Source: Heterobasidion occidentale
Lineage: Eukaryota > Basidiomycota > Agaricomycetes > Russulales > Bondarzewiaceae
Assembly (NCBI GenBank): GCA_039111635.1
Contig: JBCAQO010000013.1
Span: 806,001 to 870,000 of the forward strand
Length of the DNA stretch: 64,000 nucleotides
Direction of reading: 5' to 3'
The notes below the pieces were generated by a model, which worked only from the letters and a program-made list of their open reading frames with translations, searched no databases and had not been told where the DNA came from. Every line of letters starts with the position of its first letter. The stretch's first letter is position 1. Both the position numbers and the translations under genes were made by a program. Below, piece by piece: positions 1 through 10,740 of the stretch.

Positions 1-43
1 CCAACCGGAAACACCTCCGCCTGGCGCAATCATCATCCCCGAC

Positions 44-3000
44 ATGTACGAAACGTATCTGAAGAATATACAGCCCGGTCAGGTTCCTCAGCCGTTGATA
101 GTTGCTAAAGAATCGTCTGCCCTAAGGTCTATTGTTCCCCTCGTCGATCATCAGCAGGAAGTCGAATGCGTCATCGATCCGGGTTCACAAGTCATCGCCA
201 TGTCGGAAGGCATTTGCAACGAACTGGCGCTCATCTACAACCCCGAAATCGTCCTCAATATGCAGTCGGCGAATGGCGAAATCGACCGATCCTTGGGCCT
301 GGCACGCAACGTTCCGTTCCTCATCGGCGACATCACCCTGTACCTCCAAGTCCACATCATTCGGAACCCCGCCTACGACGTTCTCCTCGGTCGGCCCTTC
401 GACATCCTCACCGAAAGTATCGTCAAAAATTATTCAAACGAAGACCAGACGATCACCATCAGCGACCCGAACACGGGACGACGAGCCACCATTCCGACGA
501 TCAGACGAGGACCCCCTCGAGTTCTTCACCGAAGACAAGCGGGTTTTCGCGACTCGATGAATTGATCCGAGATCAAGGAGAAGTTGCACTGATCATTTCC
601 ACCAATCATGATACCCCCAATTTCCCACTTATTGAAGCGTCCTCAGATTTTCATTCTCATTTCCCTCTCGTTGCGACCTCTGTCTCAAGTACATTATGGC
701 CTCCGATTTGGGGCCCGAAAATCATCTCAAAAACAATCTCGATGCCGATATGTCGTCCTTATTTTCCTCAGTCGCCCCCGGTTCTTTCCATTCCACTAAT
801 ATCGCCGACCCGGTCGCCATCTTCGCCGCCAAGCGCAAGTACAAACCAGTTGCACAGAAAACACGACCAGTCTTGGCCGACCTCCCCGAAAAGTTCCGAA
901 TCGTTCGGAACATCCTCGGTGACCCTCTCGCTACCCTTCCGACGCTGACGCCGAACCCCCCACCATTCACACCAACCGGTAGATATACAGCTGAATGACG
1001 CGACCTTATCGACAAAGTCCACTCGGGCGACTTCCTTTGGCCGGCCGAACGACAGCTCATGCACCATTTCATGTGTCTACAAGAGATGGGATTTGCTTGG
1101 GATGATTCGGAACGCGGACGTTTCCGCGAGGACTTCTTCCCACCAGTCAATATGCCAGTAGTCGAACACAAGCCCTGGGTTCAACGCAACATCCGATTCC
1201 ACCAGGCATCTACGACGAAGTGTGCCGACTTATCAAAACCAAGATCGCCGCTGGAGTCTATGAGCCGTCAATTCTTCCTACCGATCGCGCTGGTTTACGG
1301 TCGTCAAGAAGACAAATAGCACCTCCACTGGCACTAAACTCCGAATCGTTCACAGCCTCGAACCCCTGAACGCAGTCACCATCCAGCATTCAGGTGTGCC
1401 CCCATATACCGATCAGATCGCTGAACAGTTTGCAGCTCGCGCTTGCGGCGGCATTCTGGATCTCTATGTCGGATACGACGAACGAGGGCTCGCCGAATCA
1501 TCTCGCGACTTCACCACATTCCAGACCCCATTCGGTGCCCACCGACTCGTCACCCTACCCATGGGATGGACGAATTCGGTCCCGATCTTCCACGACGACG
1601 TCACCCACATCCTCCAGCCAGAGATCCCAGACACCACCATTCCTTTCATCGACGATGTCCCGATTCGGGGCCCACCGACCCGATACGAACTTCCGAACGG
1701 CGGCTTCGAGACGCACCCCGACAACTCTGGCATATGACGGTTTGTGTGGGAGCACTTTCAAGGCCTCAATCGGGTGGTTCAGCGGATGAAGTATAGCGGA
1801 GGGACATTTTCGGGACACAAGGCGACACTCTGCGCGACCGAAATCACGGTGGTCGGCCATCGCTGCACGTACGAAGGAAGATTGCCTGACGAGTCTAGGG
1901 TAGAGTCAATTATGAAGTGGGGACCTTGCCGGGATCTCTCAGATGTTCGGGCATTTTTAGGGACGATCAGTGTCGTTCGGATCTTCATTCGGAATTTTGC
2001 ACACAGAGCGCACGCACTGACAATGTTAACGCGCAAAGATTTCCTGTTCGTGTTCGGCCCAGACCAGATAGCGGCCCAGGACGACCTCCGGTCGGCGCTT
2101 CTCAAATCGCCAGCCCTTCGGCCGATCGACTATAGTTCGGCGGCCAACGTCATCCTTGCCGTCGATACCTCACAAATCGCGGTCGGCTTCCACCTCTGTC
2201 AATGCGCACTCGACAATCCGCGGGTTCGGTACTATGCCCGATTCGGTTCCATCACCCTTAACGACCGCGAATCGCGATTCTCCCAACCCAAGCTCGAACT
2301 CTACGGACTCTTCCGCGCCCTCCGATCGCTCAAAATGTACCTCATCGGCGTTCGGAACCTGATAGTCGAAGTAGACGCACGCTACATCAAGGGCATGCTC
2401 ACTAACCCGGATCTCGAACCCAGCGCTAGCATCAATCGGTGGATCGTCTCCATCCTCACCTTCCATTTCACACTTGTCCACGTCCCCGGCACCTCCCACG
2501 GCCCCGATGGTCTCTCTCGACGACCACCTCAACCCTCCGATCGACCCGAACCCGAAGACGACTTTGACGACTGGATCGACAATCTCTACGGCTTCCTCCA
2601 TCAGATCAACAACACGTTCCCCACCTCCATCTCAACCTCGACAACCGCCATCTTCACCTCCTCACTCATAGGCGACCTCCCGACCGATACCGAGTCCGAC
2701 GACGAAGGCCCGACCATCGACTATTCAGATATCCCAAGATCGCAAAAAGCTTTGGAAGCCGAAGAACGCCTTTGGTTGGTCCGCGACTGGCACCGAACAT
2801 TGGTTCGGCCCCCTTCTCTCTCCGACTCCGAATATGCGACTTTTCTGCGATATTGCACTGAGTTCTTCATCACAGCCGACAAGCTATGGAGAAAAGACTC
2901 GCACGGTCGACACAAGATCGTTGCAGCCCCCTCTAGTCGGATCACAATTCTCACTGCCGCCCACGATGACGTTGCTCACAAGGGCTTCTACGCCACGACC

Positions 3001-4186
3001 GCCTTGGTCGCCGAACGCTTCTGGTGGCCGCACATGAGGCAAGATATTTCCTGGTTTGTTCGGACATGTCACCTTTGCCAGATTCGCCAGACTCGCAACG
3101 TCCTCATTCCCCCGACCGTCGCTACGCCTGCACCACTCTTCGCGAAGATGTATATGGACACCATGCACATGCCGACCGCCGGCGGCTTCAAGTACCTCGT
3201 TCAAGGTCGCTGTTCGGTATCACACTACCCCGAATTCCGCATGCTGCGACGCGAAACAAGCTCAGCTCTTGCCGACTGGATATTCGAGGATATCCTGTGC
3301 CGGTGGGGAACACTGGTAGAGATCGTCTCCGACAATGGACCAGCATTCGTCAAGGCGCTCGACCAGCTAGCAAAGAAGTACCACGTTCGGCACATCCGCA
3401 TTTCGGGCTACAATTCCCGCGCCAACGGCATCGCCGAACGACCTCACTTCGATGTTCGGCAGGCTCTGTTCAAGGCCGTGGATGGAGACCAGGCCAAGTG
3501 GAATCGTGCAGCTCATTTCGTATTCTGGGCTGATCGCATTACTGTTCGGCGTCGAATGGGCTGTTCCCCATATTTCGCAGCTACCGGCACCCATCCCCTC
3601 CTGCCACTCGACATTGCCGAAGCCACCTATCTTCTACCACCGCCGACCACAACCCTCAGCACCACCGACCTCATTGCTCGACGTGCCATCGCTTTGCAGA
3701 AACGCCGATCGGACCTCGCCCACCTTCGCAGCTCGGTAGTCGGCGCCCGTGTCCAGGCCGCCATCCGATTCGAACAACAGCATTCGGCCACCCTTCGCGA
3801 CTTCAATTTCCACCGAGGCTCACTCGTCCTGATGCGCAACACAGCCATAGAAAAGCGCTCAATAGGAAGATGCGACCACGGTACTTGGGACCATTGCTGG
3901 TGATTTCTAGGAACCAAGGGGGAGCGTATATTTTGGCCGAACTTGACGGATCGGTCTTTGATCGGCCGTGGCAGCATTCCGCATTATTCCTTACTTTGCT
4001 CGCAGATCGCTGAAGCTCGCCGACCTTGAAGCCCTCCTCGACATCTCACAAGCACGCCTTCGGGCCATGGAAGAATCCCGATCGAGCGACAACGACGCTG
4101 AAGACGACAATGCCGACGAGGATACCGACACCAGCTCCATCCGATCATCAGAAGACGACGATGTGGCTTCGGCGACTTCCGACTAG
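44..4186 (+). pseudogene. Decayed Ty3/Gypsy pol polyprotein (protease, RT, RNase H, integrase)
   Basis: Fragments in successive plus-strand frames add up to one Gypsy pol. Retropepsin-like protease is at 44-565 (CVIDPGSQ, later VLLGRPFD). RT spans about 1059-1789, with the catalytic box reading FIDD (in PFIDDVPIRG). RT/RNase H follows from 1744 (RFVWEHFQGL, VILAVDTS, FHFTLVHVPGTSHGPDGLSRR). Integrase runs about 2930-3600: a zinc-binding CHLCQ, then catalytic-core residues in MYMDTMH, VSDNGPAF and SRANGIAER. The C-terminal tail ([16 protein letters not shown], then an acidic serine-rich end) is in other frames and stops at 4184-4186. I see frameshifts near 565, 1180, 1740 and 3880, so it cannot make one protein. 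The 719-residue stretch 1744-3903 is still open. The 5' end (gag, left LTR) lies outside the window. Family assignment rests on motif order RT-RNase H-IN. Confidence 0.9.
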
Positions 4187-4220
4187 ACCCACCCTCCCAC
4201 CCTTCGCTCTCTTCGGTCGG

Positions 4221-4256
4221 TGACTGAGGACAGTCACGATTTCAGTAGGGAGGAGG
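4221..4256 (+). repeat. Polypurine-tract-like copy 1
   Basis: This 36-bp segment begins TGACTGAGGACAGTCA and ends in the purine run AGTAGGGAGGAGG. It recurs at 6663-6697 with one mismatch over 35 bp. Its position just 3' of pol and its purine run fit a plus-strand primer. The second copy directly precedes the LTR, so this copy would be an internal one. Confidence 0.6.
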
Positions 4257-4667
4257 ATGCACAGATATACCCATTCCTTACTCCAATTCATTCGTCACAG
4301 ACAAGGACTGACGCCCGATTATTCCGCATCTCTTAGTACTTTTGCCGCCGACCGATCGCCGACCGAATAGTCGGCACTCATTTTCCCCATCACTCCTTCA
4401 ACTACCAAGTCGCATTGAAGACTTCTTCCGATTTGCGCAAAACCATAGGGTTTTATGCCTGTGATGATCTACTGAGGCTTCCCCTAAATATCCCAATTTA
4501 TTTTCTTCATTTCTACCAAACACTTCACTTACAAATATATCTTCACACAGTCATTTCGCCAACCAACCGCCCGAACAGCGCTTCATATCTTCGCATGGTC
4601 GTTACTGTAGACTCTGGACAAGTTCTGTTTTACATTTTACATTCTTCTACATTAAAAGTTCTAAAAA
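4257..4667. other. Non-coding spacer after Gypsy pol
   Basis: AT-richer spacer between the first polypurine-like copy and the 3' end of the antisense gene. I find no convincing gene in it. It probably contains the 3' untranslated region of the minus-strand gene that stops at 4668. Confidence 0.5.
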
Positions 4668-6304
4668 TCAGTCATCGGGCACGAAGTCACCCGACACCGA
4701 CATTTCAGAATCATCGGCCTCCGACGAATCCTCGACCAGGACAACGTCCGAAGGCGCGGAAGGACCCGACCGAGCCTCAAGGGCCTCCAACTCGACCCTC
4801 CACATTGTAATCGACCGGGCCAAGAAGGCGCGCGATCCCTCAGCCACAGCAATCCGATATCTGATCTCAGACGCGACACCACGGGCAACGGACGGCGATA
4901 GGCGAGAAAGCTCGGGGGAAGGGGCGGCGGTAGCGGTCGGGCGAGTAGAGCGACTGGAGCGAGAGGGGACAGGAAGGTGCTGGGTGATAGTCGGAAGGCG
5001 CTTGACCGGCTTCCTGCTCCGAACGGCTGCACAATGATGAGCTCAACTATCAGGATCTCCCGACGACCACTCACCTTTTGACTGGGCGATACTCTCGCCA
5101 GCCGACCGCTCAGGGACCAGTACCTCCACCTTGCGCTTCTTCGTCGGCCGCTCATTCTCCACCGACTTCTCCCCCGACTTCGCCTTCGCCTTCGCTTTCC
5201 CCTTCTCCTTCGGCGTCCACCCAGGCTGGAAGCTACACCCCTTGCGCTCTTCGGCGCACTTAAGGCATGAGACCTGGCCCGGTCGGGTGTAGCACCGAGG
5301 GGCAACCGTGGCGAACTCGGTCGCGCACCGATGGCAAGCGTACTCGGCCTGGAAGAGGAAGTGTCAGCAAGCAACAGAGGCGGCAAGAGGGAGGGGACTT
5401 ACAAGAACGTCACCAGGCAACAGGCCCGGAGGATCCTGCAGCAGCTTCCCGGCTCCGTTCCGCTCTACAGGGGACCGAACGGTCGACATTCGGCCCGTTC
5501 CAGGACCGAGCGGGAGGACCACCCGACCTTCGGTCGGTGTTCGCTGCCGAGCGAACTCAACGATGACGGCGCCGGCGCGCTGCTTTCCCTTCAAATCAGC
5601 CGAAGGAGTAGGGAGGGTCGGGTCCACGCTCATGCGATCCATGGCCTCAGTCGTGGAAGCGAGGTCGGCGTCGGCAGGAAGAGGATCGAGAAGGGAAGAA
5701 GAAGCGGCGGGAGCGGGAGAGGGAGGAAGGAAGAGAGGGAGAAGGCCAGCGGACTCTGCCTCCAGCACGGCCAATTGTCGGTTCCCCTCGTCCGGATCAA
5801 CTGACCCACTAAACATAGCCTCCACCAAGGCCTCCTGACGCCGCTGACGATCTTCTTCAGCAAACCGATGGGCAGCGGCAGCCTGCGCCTCTCGTGCTTC
5901 ATCGGCCTCACGTTCGGCAGCAGCCACCCGCGCAACCTCTTCAGCTAAAGCCTGTTGGTCGGCGGCTTGTCGTTGTTGGAGTGTCGCAAAGTGGGCCGCT
6001 CGCTGCGGCAGAATACGCGTTCCCCAGACCAGCCAGTCGTCCGTGGCCATATGATCGAGGCCACGCTCGGCCTCTGCGATCCAGGCGGCGAGTTCGGGCA
6101 CGTCTTGCCCACGCGCCGAACGGTCGAAAACAGCCTGAAAAGACGTCAGCAGCCAGCAGCAACAAACGAAAAAGGCCGACTTACCACTCGTTTGGCGAAC
6201 CCCTGCGCCCAGGCCTCGTAATCCTCGTACTCGGCGGCGCCGTCGGGAAGGGAGAGCATGTACTCCCCGAGCTTGGTTTTGAGGACAGAAAGGATGGAGG
6301 ACAT
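4668..6304 (-). CDS. Four-exon cysteine-rich accessory protein gene antisense to the Gypsy element
   Basis: Model: complement(join(4668..5026, 5075..5348, 5403..6134, 6185..6304)), 494 residues. Introns are 50, 54 and 48 nt with GTAAGT, GTAAGT and GTGAGT donors and CAG acceptors, and every phase joins correctly. Exon 1 starts MSSILSVLKTKLGEYM. Exon 2 has an Ala/Glu/Arg-rich helical stretch (about residues 75-150), then a low-complexity linker. Exon 3 begins with a cysteine cluster (ACHRCA, PRCYTRP, SCLKCAEERKGC), a plausible zinc-binding module, followed by a basic KEKGKAKAKAKSG tract and PTKKRKVEV, which resembles a nuclear localisation signal. Exon 4 ends with an acidic tail. I do not recognise a named family. 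It lies between two polypurine-like copies and 5' to the LTR, so it probably belongs to the retroelement as an antisense accessory gene. A host gene trapped there is the alternative. Intact splicing and frame imply it decayed much less than the adjacent pol. Confidence 0.75.
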
Positions 6305-6662
6305 GCTGGGAAGGCCGAAAGGGTTCGGACGAGGAGATGAAGCGGCAGGAGGGTGGCGATGAGTGACTTAGTCGCTGGAGAATCAACGATCGGCAGGTGA
6401 TTATGGTCACCTGACAAAGCCCCGTGCCACTGCGCTCGGCACAGACCGCGATACGCGCCACCGCTCTTTGCCGACACGCTCTCACACCAGCGTCCAGTTG
6501 GGGCACTCTAGGTCTCAGCCACTTCCTCACCTAATCAGTTTCCACGCCACAGCTATCTTTCATTCTTTCACGCCATCGCTTGTTGCCGACTCTTTCCCAC
6601 ATCCACGCCTCCGCTCCATTTTCCACGCCACTTTTCCGCTCCAACTCATAGCCACCAACCAC
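6305..6662. other. Upstream region of the antisense gene
   Basis: This stretch between the antisense start codon (6304) and the second polypurine-like copy has no supported gene. It is C/T-rich on the plus strand. The promoter of the minus-strand gene should be here or inside the neighbouring LTR, but I cannot identify a core element. Confidence 0.4.
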
Positions 6663-6697
6663 TGACTGAGGACAGTCAGGATTTCAGTAGGGAGGAG
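6663..6697 (+). repeat. Polypurine-tract-like copy 2, adjoining the LTR
   Basis: TGACTGAGGACAGTCA followed by GGATTTCAGTAGGGAGGAG, matching 4221-4256 with one difference. It directly precedes the LTR-like region, which is the expected place of the 3' polypurine tract. Confidence 0.6.
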
Positions 6698-7729
6698 ATG
6701 ATGAGCATGCACCCGCGCTAGGGTCCGAGGGTATTTGGGAAGCTTTGGGAGAAACCGACAGCGCTAGATGAATACCGAAGACGCCGACATCGCACCGAAC
6801 ACGGTCGGTCCCTACCCGACCGACCGCAAGCCACCGAAGGACGTTCGGAGCACTTGGGTCAGTTCGCTTACACTTCACATACTTACCATAACCGCACAGG
6901 AGTGTTACAATAGGTTGTTTACGAGATCGGAGCCAGTATTCCGGGTCAGCCGATGTGCTCCGTGAGTCGGTCGCTCCTTATCGCTTATCTTCCCGACTTC
7001 CACATGGTCGGTCAAAGGTGATCTTGCACCCATTACTTGGCCACCCTGGTCGTACGTTACTTCCTTCCTATTTTCATTGGTTCTCCAACGCCTTTTCCTG
7101 CTACCTACGCTCGGGCGACGGATCCCGAACGGTCGGGATTTCGCCATCGCTGATTAAACTTTTACCTTATCACCTTCGGAACCCATATGGACATCTCACC
7201 TAACCTTTTCTTATCTTCTCTGTTCGCTAGGGCTTGGCGCCCAGTCGACATCTACTCTCATTTCTTGTTCAATATCTTACTTAGGGGCTCTGTTTACTAT
7301 AAAAACCTACATACACTCTGGAATAAACCAGCTTTCGCACCCCACAGTTTTCAGAGCTCATTCGCACTCGTCTCAACCATCAAATTGTCTTCGTTGACTC
7401 CCGAAAACTTGTCATCCTCGTCGTTCGGCCTTGTTTGCGTTCGTACTCGTCTCTTCGCTCGTACCCCTCGTCCTCCCTCGTATATTGTCAGAGTCCTGTG
7501 TGGCTCTTGAAGCACGTAGTTGTCGGTCCGCGACACTACTTTCTCGTTACCGACCGAATCCCCTACTTGACCGACCACGAAACGTTCGGTCGGTGTTCGA
7601 CGCAGTCCCGAAACCGGTCGGGCGCTATAATCTCACACTCCCTCGCTGCTTCTCAGTACGCGATCGATTTCTAAAGTCATCACTAACAATTCCTTGTGTA
7701 TTAGATACTAGCTCCAGCACCCCCTGCAT
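6698..7729 (+). mobile_element. Probable 3' LTR of the first Gypsy element (boundaries approximate)
   Basis: About 1 kb with no coding content after a polypurine tract. A TATA-like ACTATAAAAACC lies near 7294, followed by CTACATACACTCTGG, which fits a U3/R boundary. A possible start is TGCACCCG near 6710 and a possible end CCCCCTGCA near 7729. No second copy is in the window, so the exact ends and any target duplication cannot be checked. Confidence 0.45.
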
Positions 7730-7735
7730 TAGAGG

Positions 7736-8016
7736 TTGTTTTGGTGTTGTGCTCGGCACTTAGAGCCACCTCTTGCGTATCAACGGGACTATGACAGACA
7801 CCACGCGCAATCTCGTCAGCTCCGTTTACAGATGGATCGCACGGCTGAAGAGTATGGGTACCACAAACAGACATTAGAGCACATGATCGACACTGCCAAC
7901 TGGACCGGGTATCTCACTCGCGTCATCCCTACTTTCAATGAGAAACATCCGAGGGAGCCGCCCCCCACCGTTGGCGCCCCTGCCAAACACCGAAGACTTG
8001 TATAAAGAGGGGGTAG
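7736..8016 (+). pseudogene. 3' tail of a second Gypsy element: C-terminal coding remnant and polypurine tract
   Basis: An open frame of about 90 codons ends at 8005 (RQLRLQMDRTAEEYGYHKQ ... PAKHRRLV). The purine run AAAGAGGGGGTAG (8004-8016) follows, then the LTR starting TGTTAGGACC. The arrangement (end of polyprotein, polypurine tract, LTR) indicates the last 280 bp of an LTR retrotransposon whose other internal parts are missing. The protein segment itself has no motif I recognise. Confidence 0.5.
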
Positions 8017-8851
8017 TGTTAGGACCGCATCCTAACACATGCTTCGCACGTGAGTGGATGGGCTGGTCAAGTGCTTCGGACAGTATGTGGATCCGGACCG
8101 TTTTCCATGACTCTTTACCATTTACATGCTGATGCATGAACGCTGACTTTTGGTTCCTACTTCTTGATGTGGATAGACATTGGTTCCTGACCCCCGTTCC
8201 TGGTTCCTGATTGATCAAAGATGTGGACAGACACTTAGTGATCCAGTTACTATATATAGTTACATGGCAGGTCGATGATGCATTCTAGCTTACGGATCTC
8301 GATCGTGGACTTCGGTACCTGAGAAGCGCACAAACCAGATCATGATCCTGCCCTAGATACTTTTTTGTATAATTAGCCGAGATGAGCTTCTAAGAAGCTC
8401 AGCTCGTTCACCTGTAATACACTCAATCTCTGCACTGCACCCGGTGTCTGGCTACCTTCCTAGCCCACACTTTGTGATCTCTGTCAGATCTGAGAAACTC
8501 TTTGCACGGTCTGACGAAGCGCTGGACTCGTCTCCCTTCCCATCCCTCCCTCTACTCATCCGCTACTACCAAGGTCTCGCCGCCTTCCGCGTTCTCAGTT
8601 GGACACCTCCTCGTGTCATCTGTTAGACAGGAGAAGAGCATCCAGTCCCTTCTCTCTACAGAGAAGATCTCGAGACCCATCTCCTCCATCTCTTTGAGGA
8701 CAAAGCAGACAGCGACCCCGCATTCCTCGAAAGAGCTCAAAGGCGCTCCATCGTCTGTATCCGCTGGAGTCTGTGGCTCCTTGAACCAGAAGAGGTTTAG
8801 CCTAGGGACTCCTTCGTGCATTGGTGCACGTGATAGGTCTCCAACCTAACA
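8017..8851 (+). mobile_element. LTR, family B (TGTTAGGACC...CCTAACA), 835 bp
   Basis: Starts TGTTAGGACC and ends CCAACCTAACA, giving a short terminal inverted repeat TGTTAG/CTAACA. It is closely similar to the solo LTR at 25758-26599 in the opposite orientation; both carry CACATGCTTCGCACGTGAGT-like starts. A TATA-like ACTATATATAG lies near 8250. Flanks GGTAG and GTCGG do not match, as expected if this is the 3' LTR of a truncated element rather than a solo LTR. It truncates the minus-strand Gypsy element that begins at 8852. Confidence 0.85.
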
Positions 8852-10740
8852 GTCGGGGTATATTAGGACAGGCTGACTGATGAAGGCTTTCTTCAGTCGG
8901 TCAAAGGCTTGTTGGCAATCCATGGTCTAGTCCCATTTTGTGTCCTTCTTGGTAAGGTCATGTAAGGGTCACGCGATCAAGAAGAACTTGTGAATGAATC
9001 GTCGATGAAAATTCCCTAGACCTAAGAAAGAGCAGATGTCTCGGACTGTGCGAGGGATGGGCCATTCCTGGATTGCTTCAATCTTTGAATCCTTCATGGC
9101 GACGTGATCTTTTGAAATTGTGTATCCCAAGTAGTTTAGCTTTTCCTTGTGGAACTTGCATTTCTCTGGTTTGAGATACAAATCATTGTCGTGCAAGATT
9201 TGGAGGACTCATTGAACAATTACGATGTGTTCTGCCATGGTCCTTGTGAAGATGAGGATGTCGTTCATATATACTGCGATTTTCCGACTTGAGATGAGTT
9301 CTTGGAAGATCATGTTTATCATGGCCTGGAAGGTCTCTGAGGAATTGCACAGCCCAAAGAACATTACCGTGGGTTCAAAGAGTCCCAGGGGCGTTACAAA
9401 CACTGCCTTGGACTTGTCCCCTTCTTTAATGCACATGTTGTTATATCCCCACCAAACATCCAGTTTTGAGAATATTGTCGCCCCTCGAATAATATCTAAG
9501 AATTCCTGGATTCATGGCAAGGGAGTGACGTCTCGAATTGTGTGTTCATTAAGGTGGCAATAATCCTGTACCGGGTGTAGTTTTCCATCCTTCTTGTTTA
9601 TAAAGAAGAACAAGGCTGCACTAGGTGCCATCGACCGACATATTGTCCCTCTAGAAAGGTGCTCCTTGACAAATTTTCCTAGCTCGTCGTGTTTATCCGG
9701 GCTCAAAGGGAATATCCTTGGAGCTTGGGGTTTAAAAGACGGTTTGAGATTTATCACGTGGTCCCAGATAGTGTGCTTGGGGAGCCGTTGCGATCGTCTC
9801 TCGCTGAAAATGTCGAGGTAGGAATGGTATTCTGATGGCACGCGATCCTTTAAATTGGTCGTGTTGATTTCCTCCTCCAGGTCTTCGTCAAAACTAGCGA
9901 ACCCCAAGGGTTCGGGAGCTACCTTCCTGATGACGGGTTCTCCTCCATTATCCATTGTGGAGGAGTCAAACAATATTTGTGCCTTTTCAGCAACTTTCCT
10001 TGAAGCTTTGTCCTGAGCGTTCTCTTCCAGAGCTCGCTGGCGTCCCTTCTTTTCGGCTACTTGTTCTTCGAGCTGTTTTCGAGCATCGCGTTGTCGGAAG
10101 TTGTGCTCAAGCAGCTCCAAGTACCAAGATTTCCATTCCTTTGCTGGGACTTGGCTCCACTGTTCTTTAGTCCAAGTCCACGAAGGTCCTACCGGTCCAG
10201 AGACAAGATGCGGCTTCGTCCACTGAGGAATCTTGTCACTACATAGTTTCGCTAGCCATGCCTTCTTGGTAGGCTCTTCCCTTGCCTTAGTGAAACCGTA
10301 TGATTGTTGGCAATCTTCGGGGCACCGATCAAAGTGTACCTCACGGTGCCTCCACCCGATGGAGGGGTCGTGGTATTTCAGCCAATCTGTTCCTAGGAGC
10401 ATGTTGTCTTTTCCTAGATTGGTGATGAACATCTGGACGCGTTCAGTATGGGTTCTCCCCCGTCTGTCCTTGACGGTGAGATTCGCATCTAGGCCTTGTC
10501 AAATGAGGCCTGCCTTGTTGACGGTGTCATTGATGTTGCAAACACGGATAGGGCGGTTTAAGGGGTAGGTTGGAAGGTTATGTTTTCGTACCCACTTTTT
10601 GTTCACTAAAATCCCTTCGCAGGCTGAGTCAATGGCGGCTCTGGATCCAGCGCTTCTTCCTCGAGTTGTCAACCGCACGTCAAGTCGAATGGGGGTAATG
10701 ATGTGGCTGTTCATTGCTCCAATTTGAATACATGACGGGG
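8852..10740 (-). pseudogene. Decayed Gypsy pol (protease and RT), truncated before RNase H/integrase
   Basis: Read on the minus strand. A retropepsin-like segment AAIDSACEG is near 10,650 and DNMLLGTDWLKYHDPSIGW near 10,400. A linker with a helical charged region follows, then RT motifs: FFFINKKDGKLHPVQDY, IRGATIFSKLDV, VTPLGLFEPTVMFFGLCN and AVYMNDILIF. The usual YxDD box reads YMND here, a substitution at the first catalytic aspartate. It then continues to HKEKLNYLGYTIS and ends in SQPVLIYPD, exactly where the family B LTR abuts at 8851. RNase H and integrase are absent. At least three frame changes or stops occur. It shares one element with gag at 11,320-12,063 and the LTR at 12,499-13,134. 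Confidence 0.88.

Noticed and set aside
4661..5386. A 241-codon minus-strand open frame rich in arginine
   Set aside because: It is an off-frame reading of exons 3 and 4 of the antisense Cys-rich gene; the spliced frame carries the cysteine motif and proper splice sites.
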